64,000 bases of DNA from Mayfieldus sp038040285. GTDB lineage: Bacteria > Actinomycetota > Thermoleophilia > Solirubrobacterales > 70-9. This document shows, piece after piece, positions 58,884 to 64,000 of the stretch (position 1 is the first letter of the stretch; every line of letters begins with the position of its first letter). Location of the stretch: the NCBI GenBank assembly GCA_038040285.1, contig JBBPIN010000002.1, positions 78,573 through 142,572 of the forward strand, given 5' to 3'. The notes below the pieces were generated by a model. That model was not told the origin of the DNA and made no database searches. It saw only the letters and a list, made by a program, of their open reading frames with translations. Made by a program: the position numbers and the translations under genes.

Positions 58884-60050
58884 GTGATGTCCTCCGGCCT
58901 CGATCTGAACCAGGTCCGCGAGGTCTTTGAGGCCTCGACCGACTTCACGATCGGGATCGAGGAGGAGTTCGCGATCGTCGACCGCTCGAGCCTCGAGCTC
59001 GAGCACCGCTTCGTGGACATTTACAAGCGCTGCCAGGGCCATGAGCTGCTCGCCGAGTCTGCGGCCGGTGAGCTGATCGACACCGAGATCGAGATCCGGT
59101 CGGGCCGCGGCGCGACCTTTGCCGAGGCGATGGAGCGCCAGGCGAAGTGTCGAGTGGCGCTGTTCGCGCTCGTCGAGGAGATGGGCCTGGCGCTGGCCGC
59201 CACCGGCACCCATCCCTGGGCCGACTATCGAGACCAGCGCATCATCGACACCCAGCACTATCGCCGCCTCAAGGGAGACCTCCAGTGGGTCGCGCAGCGC
59301 AACAACAGCTGGAGCCTCCACCTGCACATCGGCATCCATGGGGCGGACCGCGCAGTCGCCGTCTGCGACTGGCTGCGCGAGCTGCTGCCTCTGTTGCTCG
59401 CGGTGTCGGCCAACTCCCCGTTCCTCGATCGCCAGGACACGGGCCTGCACTCGGTACGCACCGAGATCTTCACGCGGGTCTTCCCGCGCTGCGGGATTCC
59501 GTCGACGTTTGGCACCTGGGCCGAGTACGCCGAGTTCGTGCAGACGCTGGAGCGCATGAACTCGATCGTCGAGTCGACACAGCTTTGGTGGAGCGTCAGG
59601 CCCCATCACCGCTTCGGCACGGTCGAGGTGCGCATCTGTGACGCCCAGACGCGCGGCGACGAGTCCTCAGCGCTGCTGGCGCTGATCGCAGCATGCACTG
59701 CCCAGACGGCGCTCGACTACGACCGCCACGGCTACGACGGGGCCGGGAGTCCGCTGCGCGACCGCGAGATCGAGGAGAACCTCTGGCGCGCGATCCGATA
59801 CGGGATGGACGGCAAGATGATCGACTTCCGGCGCGGCGCCGAGGTGGAGGCGAGGCGTGTGCTCGAGCAGATAGTCGAGTGGACGGCCCCGGCTCGCGAG
59901 CGGCTCGGGGTGGAGGTGGCGCTGCCGGAGGCAAACGGCGCCCAGCGCTCCCGGCGGGCCCTGCGGGACGGGCGGCCCATGGAGGAGATATATAAGGATG
60001 CCGTGGCGGAGACCAAGCGGACCTACGGAGTCGAGGAGCTGGTCGGATGA
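58884..60050 (+). CDS. GCS2-type carboxylate-amine ligase (YbdK-like)
   Basis: A 388-residue ATP-grasp-like ligase of the glutamate-cysteine ligase family 2. It has FTIGIEEEFAIVDRSSLEL, NNSWSLHLHIGIHG, SANSPFLDRQDTGLHSVRTE and HHRFGTVEVRICDAQTR, all family landmarks. Members join a carboxylate to an amine; YbdK has weak glutamate-cysteine ligase activity, so the in vivo product is uncertain. A GGAGG lies about 15 bases before the GTG. It overlaps the DUF1844 gene by 4 bases. Confidence 0.9.
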   Translation: MMSSGLDLNQVREVFEASTDFTIGIEEEFAIVDRSSLELEHRFVDIYKRCQGHELLAESAAGELIDTEIEIRSGRGATFAEAMERQAKCRVALFALVEEMGLALAATGTHPWADYRDQRIIDTQHYRRLKGDLQWVAQRNNSWSLHLHIGIHGADRAVAVCDWLRELLPLLLAVSANSPFLDRQDTGLHSVRTEIFTRVFPRCGIPSTFGTWAEYAEFVQTLERMNSIVESTQLWWSVRPHHRFGTVEVRICDAQTRGDESSALLALIAACTAQTALDYDRHGYDGAGSPLRDREIEENLWRAIRYGMDGKMIDFRRGAEVEARRVLEQIVEWTAPARERLGVEVALPEANGAQRSRRALRDGRPMEEIYKDAVAETKRTYGVEELVG

Positions 60051-60499
60051 ACGAGGAAGAGCAAACCCCGGCCGAGGACATGCCGCAAACGGAAGAAGAG
60101 GTCCGGGCACGGATCGAGGAGCAGATCCGCAACCTGCGCGTCCAGGACCTGATGGTTGAGAGCGTGGTCAGCGTGCTCAACCTGACCGCACGCCGGATCG
60201 CCAAGGAGGACGAGCGCGACCTCGACCAGGCTCGGATCGGGATCGACGCGGTCAGGGCCTGGGTCGACCTGCTGCCCGACGACGCCGCGACGCAGATCCG
60301 AAACGCCCTCTCGGAGCTTCAGATGCTGTATGCGCAGGCGGCCGAGGGGGGCGAGAAGGGCGACGCTGAGGCCGACAAGCAGCAACCGGGGGCTGAGCAG
60401 GGTGGGCACCCCCGTGGCACACCCGCACGCGGAGCTGAGGACGCGCCGCGAAGTGGGGGAGAGCCGCCGCGTATCTGGACTCCGCCGGGCTCGAAATAG
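60047..60499 (+). CDS. DUF1844 protein
   Basis: A 150-residue acidic protein. The central helical segment RNLRVQDLMVESVVSVLNLT followed by DLDQARIGIDAVRAWVDLL is the DUF1844 core, usually a short helical bundle of unknown function. Long polar ends, Glu-rich before and Gly/Pro-rich after, look disordered. It overlaps the GCS2 gene by 4 bases, so the two may act together. Confidence 0.82.
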   Translation: MNEEEQTPAEDMPQTEEEVRARIEEQIRNLRVQDLMVESVVSVLNLTARRIAKEDERDLDQARIGIDAVRAWVDLLPDDAATQIRNALSELQMLYAQAAEGGEKGDAEADKQQPGAEQGGHPRGTPARGAEDAPRSGGEPPRIWTPPGSK

Positions 60500-60596
60500 G
60501 CCATCAAGCTGACGCGACTGCGGTGCTCGTAGATAGACTTCCGCGCCGCTACGGCTGGGTTCGAAGTCCGGCCGCCCGACCCCTGGAGGAGCGAAC

Positions 60597-62666
60597 TTGA
60601 CCGACTTTTTGACGTCGTATGGCCCAGTCGTGGCCCTCGCCTGCGCCGCCGCGGCGGTGGTCTACGGCGCGCTGATCACGCGGCGGCTGCTGCGCCTCTC
60701 GCCGGGCAACGAAAAGATGCAGGAGATCTCGGGGGCGGTGCAGGAGGGCGCGCGGGCGTACCTGACCCGCCAGTACACAATCATCGCGGGGGTCGCGATG
60801 GTGCTGGCGATCGGGCTGATCCCGCTTCAGAACTACCAGACGGCGATCGGCTTCGTGATCGGGGCGACTCTTTCCGGAGCTGCCGGCTTCATCGGCATGA
60901 ACCTCTCGGTGCGGGCCAATTCTCGTGTCGCCGAGGCGGCGCGGGGCGGCGTTCCGCCTGCTCTCGACGTTGCCTTCAAGGGTGGCTCGGTAACCGGGCT
61001 GCTTGTGGTCGGCCTCGCCCTGTTTGGGGTCGCGGGTTACTACGGCATCCTCGTCATCACCGGCTCCAGCGACAAGGACGCGGTCGACGCCCTGATCGGC
61101 CTCGGCTTCGGTGGCTCGCTGATCTCGGTCTTCGCACGGCTCGGCGGCGGCATCTTCACCAAGGCCGCCGATGTCGGCGCCGATCTGGTCGGCAAGGTTG
61201 AGGCGGGGATTCCCGAAGACGACCCGCGCAATCCCGCAGTGATCGCCGACAACGTGGGCGACAACGTCGGCGACTGCGCAGGCATGGCGGCGGACCTGTT
61301 CGAGACCTACGCGGTCACCGCCGTCGCGGTGATGCTACTCGGGGTGCTGACCTTCACTGAGCAGGCGCAGGTGGCGATCTACCCGCTGGTGATCGGCGCT
61401 GTGGCGATCCTCGCCTCGATCGTCGGCGCGCTATCTGTGCGCACGAAGTCCGACCGGGTCGAGGGCGCTCTGTACCAGGGACTGATCGTCTCGGCCCTGA
61501 TCTCGGCCGCGGCTTTCTATCCGGTGACCAAGTGGCTCATGGACGGGCTGAACCTACAGAGCACGGACCTGACCGCGAATGCGCCAGGTGTCGGCGACCT
61601 TTGGCTGTGCGCGCTGATCGGACTCGGTGTGACGGCGTTCCTGTTCGTGATCACCGACTACTACACGTCGACGCGTTTCCGGCCGGTGCGGACGATCAGC
61701 CGCGCCTCGCAGACCGGCCACGCCACCAACATCATCCAGGGGCTCGCGCAGGGCCTTCAGTCGACCGCCGCTCCGGCGATCGTGATCGCGCTGGCGATCC
61801 TCGGCGCCAACCAGCTGGCCGGGATCTACGGGATCGGCGTCGCGGTGATGGCGCAGCTCTCGCTGTGCGGGCTGATCGTGGCGCTGGACGCATTCGGGCC
61901 GATCACCGACAACGCCGGCGGCATCGCCGAGATGGCCAACCTGCCCGAGGACGTTCGCAACGTCACCGACCCGCTCGACGCGGTCGGCAACACCACGAAG
62001 GCGGTCACCAAGGGCTATGCGATCGGCTCCGCGGCGCTGGCGGCACTGGTGCTGTTCAACGTCTTCCAACAGGAGCTACAGGACCAGGCCAAGGTTGGAC
62101 AGGTGATCAACTTCAGCCTTACGCAGCCGGACGTGCTGATCGGCTTGATCGTCGGCGGCATGATGGTCTATCTGTTCGCGGCGCTCGCAATCGAGGCGGT
62201 CGGTCGAGCCGGTGGCCAGGTGGTCGAGGAGGTGCGCCGCCAGTTCCAGGAGAACCCGGGAATCATGGAGGGCACGCAGCGGCCCGAGTACGGGCGCACG
62301 GTCAGCATCGTCACCGCCGCGGCGCAGCGCGAGATGATCGTTCCCTCGCTGATCCCGATCGTGGTGACGCTGGTTATCGGCCTACTCAGCGCCGAGGCGC
62401 TCGGCGGCCTCTTGATCGGGGTGATCGTGGTCGGATTGTTCATGGCGATCTCGATGACCGCCGGCGGCGGCGCCTGGGACAACGCCAAGAAGCTGATCGA
62501 GGATGGCGCCTACGGCGGCAAGGGAACCGAGGCGCATGCAGCGTCGGTAACCGGCGACACGGTCGGCGACCCCTACAAGGACACGGCCGGGCCGGCGATC
62601 AACCCGATGATCAAGGTCGCCAACATCGTCGCCATCCTGATCATCCCCATCGTCCATATCTCCTAG
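60597..62666 (+). CDS. hppA: Membrane-bound proton-pumping pyrophosphatase
   Basis: A 689-residue polytopic enzyme with about 16 helices that couples PPi hydrolysis to ion pumping. The catalytic EDDPRNPAVIADNVGDNVGD and DCAGMAADLFETYAV and the later GDTVGDPYKDTAGPAINP motifs are complete. The residue in NTTKAVTKGYAIGSAALA is Lys rather than Ala, the hallmark of potassium-independent, H+-pumping enzymes. The start is TTG behind a GGAGGAG ribosome binding site, and TAGATAGACT about 55 bases upstream may be its promoter. Fits a PPi-dependent PFK in the same region. Confidence 0.95.
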   Translation: MTDFLTSYGPVVALACAAAAVVYGALITRRLLRLSPGNEKMQEISGAVQEGARAYLTRQYTIIAGVAMVLAIGLIPLQNYQTAIGFVIGATLSGAAGFIGMNLSVRANSRVAEAARGGVPPALDVAFKGGSVTGLLVVGLALFGVAGYYGILVITGSSDKDAVDALIGLGFGGSLISVFARLGGGIFTKAADVGADLVGKVEAGIPEDDPRNPAVIADNVGDNVGDCAGMAADLFETYAVTAVAVMLLGVLTFTEQAQVAIYPLVIGAVAILASIVGALSVRTKSDRVEGALYQGLIVSALISAAAFYPVTKWLMDGLNLQSTDLTANAPGVGDLWLCALIGLGVTAFLFVITDYYTSTRFRPVRTISRASQTGHATNIIQGLAQGLQSTAAPAIVIALAILGANQLAGIYGIGVAVMAQLSLCGLIVALDAFGPITDNAGGIAEMANLPEDVRNVTDPLDAVGNTTKAVTKGYAIGSAALAALVLFNVFQQELQDQAKVGQVINFSLTQPDVLIGLIVGGMMVYLFAALAIEAVGRAGGQVVEEVRRQFQENPGIMEGTQRPEYGRTVSIVTAAAQREMIVPSLIPIVVTLVIGLLSAEALGGLLIGVIVVGLFMAISMTAGGGAWDNAKKLIEDGAYGGKGTEAHAASVTGDTVGDPYKDTAGPAINPMIKVANIVAILIIPIVHIS

Positions 62667-62669
62667 AGA

Positions 62670-62675
62670 TAGGCT
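62670..62675 (+). promoter_or_regulatory. Predicted -10 box (leaderless) for the FMN oxidase
   Basis: TAGGCT, seven bases before the ATG at 62683. Confidence 0.5.
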
Positions 62676-62682
62676 CGGCCGC

Positions 62683-63762
62683 ATGGCCGAATCAGGTACC
62701 GGGCCGATCAACGTCGCCGACTATGAGCGCCTCGCATCGGAGGCGCTCGACGCGGGCCCACTCGGCTACTTCTCCGGCGGGGCCTGGGACGAGGTCACGC
62801 TGCGTGAGAACGTCGACGCGTGGCGCCGCTGGCGGCTGCGGCCCCGGATGCTGGTCGACGTCGGTGAGGTGAGCACCGCGACCGAGCTGCTCGGGGCCGA
62901 GGTCTCGATGCCGATCGTCGTCGCGCCGGTCGCCTTCCAGCGCATGGCCCACGACGACGGTGAGGCCGGGATGGCGCGAGCGGCGGCTGAGGCCGGCGCG
63001 CTGATGTGCCTGTCGACGATCGCCACCGCCCGCCCCAGCGAGGTGGCGGCGGCAGCGCCGCAGGGGCACCGCTGGTTCCAGCTCTACTGCTTCCGCGACC
63101 GCGCAGTGACCCAGACCCTGATCGACGAGGCGACCGAGTTCGGCTATGAGGCGATCGTGCTGACCGTCGACGCGCCGCGCCTTGGCTGGCGCGAGCGCGA
63201 CCTTCGGTCCGGGTTCGTGGTCCCGGCGAGCGTCACGGTGCCGAGCGTCGCCGCGGCGCTCGGGGCCGACAAGCCGATCGGTCCCGCCGAGGCGTTCGCG
63301 CTCCTGGACCCGACCCTCACCTGGGCAGATCTCGAGCAGCTGGTCTCCGGCTGCGATCTGCCGGTCCTCGTCAAGGGGGTGCTGACCGCCGAGGACGCCG
63401 AGCTGGCGCTCGAGCACGGCGCCGCTGGGGTGATCGTCTCCAACCACGGCGGCCGCCAGCTCGACGGTGTTGCGCCGTCTGCCGAGGCGCTCCCCGAGGT
63501 GGCCGATGCGATCTCGGGGCGCGGCCTGATTCTCGTCGACGGCGGCGTGCGTCGCGGCACCGACGTGCTCGTCGCTCTGGCGCTTGGCGCCGACGCCGTC
63601 ATGGTCGGCCGACCGGCGCTCTGGGGCCTCGCCGCGGACGGCGAGCGGGGCGCGCTGCGGGTGCTTCAGATCCTCCGCGACGAGCTCGAGCTGGCCATGG
63701 CACTGGCCGGTTGTCCGTCGCCTGGCGCAGTCACCGGCGAGCACGTCCGAGCTGCGCCGTAG
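62683..63762 (+). CDS. FMN-dependent alpha-hydroxy acid oxidase/dehydrogenase
   Basis: A 359-residue FMN barrel of the lactate/glycolate oxidase family. GYFSGGAWDEVTLREN opens the fold; PIVVAPVAFQRMAHDDGEAG, WFQLYCFRDR (catalytic Tyr), VLTVDAPRLGWRERD, LVKGVLTAEDAELA and the active-site SNHGGRQLD with its His are all present. It oxidises an L-2-hydroxy acid, probably lactate or glycolate; the electron acceptor is not shown. The next gene is an APC permease. Confidence 0.93.
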   Translation: MAESGTGPINVADYERLASEALDAGPLGYFSGGAWDEVTLRENVDAWRRWRLRPRMLVDVGEVSTATELLGAEVSMPIVVAPVAFQRMAHDDGEAGMARAAAEAGALMCLSTIATARPSEVAAAAPQGHRWFQLYCFRDRAVTQTLIDEATEFGYEAIVLTVDAPRLGWRERDLRSGFVVPASVTVPSVAAALGADKPIGPAEAFALLDPTLTWADLEQLVSGCDLPVLVKGVLTAEDAELALEHGAAGVIVSNHGGRQLDGVAPSAEALPEVADAISGRGLILVDGGVRRGTDVLVALALGADAVMVGRPALWGLAADGERGALRVLQILRDELELAMALAGCPSPGAVTGEHVRAAP

Positions 63763-63769
63763 CCGTCCC

Positions 63770-63775
63770 TATAGT
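63770..63775 (+). promoter_or_regulatory. Predicted -10 box (leaderless) for the APC permease
   Basis: TATAGT, eight bases before the ATG at 63784. Confidence 0.45.
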
Positions 63776-63783
63776 CGGGGCTG

Positions 63784-64000
63784 ATGGCCCAGCGCATCCC
63801 ACGCGACGAGAGCCTCAGCCGGGTTTATGGGGTCGGCGACCTGTTCTCGGCCGCCTACGGGAACGTCGGCTCCTCGATCTATTACGCGCTCGGCGTCACC
63901 GCCGCCTTCGCGCTCGGGCTCACCCCGGTGGCCTTTGTGATCGCGGGGCTGATCTTCATGTTCACCGCCGCCTCCTACACCGAGGCGACCGTGATGTACC
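63784..64000 (+). CDS. APC family amino acid permease, 3' partial
   Basis: The gene runs off the right edge. The visible 72 residues give a short polar lead, then DLFSAAYGNVGSSIYYALG and a second helix LTPVAFVIAGLIFMFTAASY followed by EATVMY. The GNVGSSIYYALG segment is the first-helix substrate motif of APC permeases. Substrate unknown. Confidence 0.8.
   Translation, partial: MAQRIPRDESLSRVYGVGDLFSAAYGNVGSSIYYALGVTAAFALGLTPVAFVIAGLIFMFTAASYTEATVMY

Overview
The window is a high-GC, densely packed bacterial chromosome segment with no gap longer than 150 bases between genes. Gene content points to an actinobacterium of the Thermoleophilia/Solirubrobacterales type: a four-domain S1 protein with an acidic tail, DivIVA with a Pro/Glu linker, actinobacterial pfkA, Rex, an ACT-domain malic enzyme, a GCS2 ligase and K-independent HppA. 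TTG and GTG starts are common. Many genes lack a Shine-Dalgarno and instead carry a TAnnnT hexamer 5-11 nt before the start codon, which suggests leaderless transcription. No tRNA, rRNA, CRISPR, insertion sequence or prophage gene was seen; nearly everything is chromosomal housekeeping.

Layout. 1-4.4 kb: partial GT-C membrane protein, lepA, a SnoaL-like protein, then two small minus-strand genes. 4.4-12.5 kb: a MaoC dehydratase pair and a tight plus-strand run hrcA-dnaJ-prmA-(frameshifted DUF2269)-murI-DUF1232-yqeY-phoH-ybeY-era. 12.5-25.6 kb: a PAS-GGDEF cyclase, hisIE, trpEGDC, htrA, trpFBA, a two-helix miniprotein, a phosphofructokinase with PPi-type residues and a binding lipoprotein. 25.6-38.3 kb: SDR family protein, malic enzyme (-), polA, a secreted Asp-rich protein and an ECF sigma factor with a membrane/Gly-Ser tail (-), a DMT transporter, a flavoprotein reductase (-), rpsA, coaE, a lytic transglycosylase and a decayed RTX-repeat gene. 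38.3-49.6 kb: MFS exporter, uvrB, DivIVA, VOC and SnoaL proteins, uvrA behind a candidate LexA box, ROK kinase, acetyltransferase, UPF0047 protein. 49.7-53.1 kb: DUF378 and the minus-strand pantothenate cluster (DUF2520-panC-panD-panB). 53.3-64 kb: GNAT, fmdB, type-4/5-like UDG, the t6A genes tsaE-tsaB-rimI-tsaD, glutaredoxin-like, rex, GCS2 ligase, DUF1844, hppA, an FMN oxidase and the start of an APC permease.

Functional themes. The region supplies translation quality control (lepA, prmA, ybeY, era, tsaBDE, rpsA), protein folding (hrcA, dnaJ, htrA), DNA repair (polA, uvrA, uvrB, UDG), tryptophan, histidine and pantothenate/CoA synthesis (panBCD, coaE), and PPi-linked energy metabolism (PFK plus HppA).

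Structures beyond genes. I see a two-hairpin dispersed repeat in three places, one of them inside a reading frame; heptanucleotide tandem tracts at several gene edges and inside polA; three apparent single-base deletions that break frames; palindromic shared stop codons between convergent genes; and a leaderless-promoter pattern that decides several starts.
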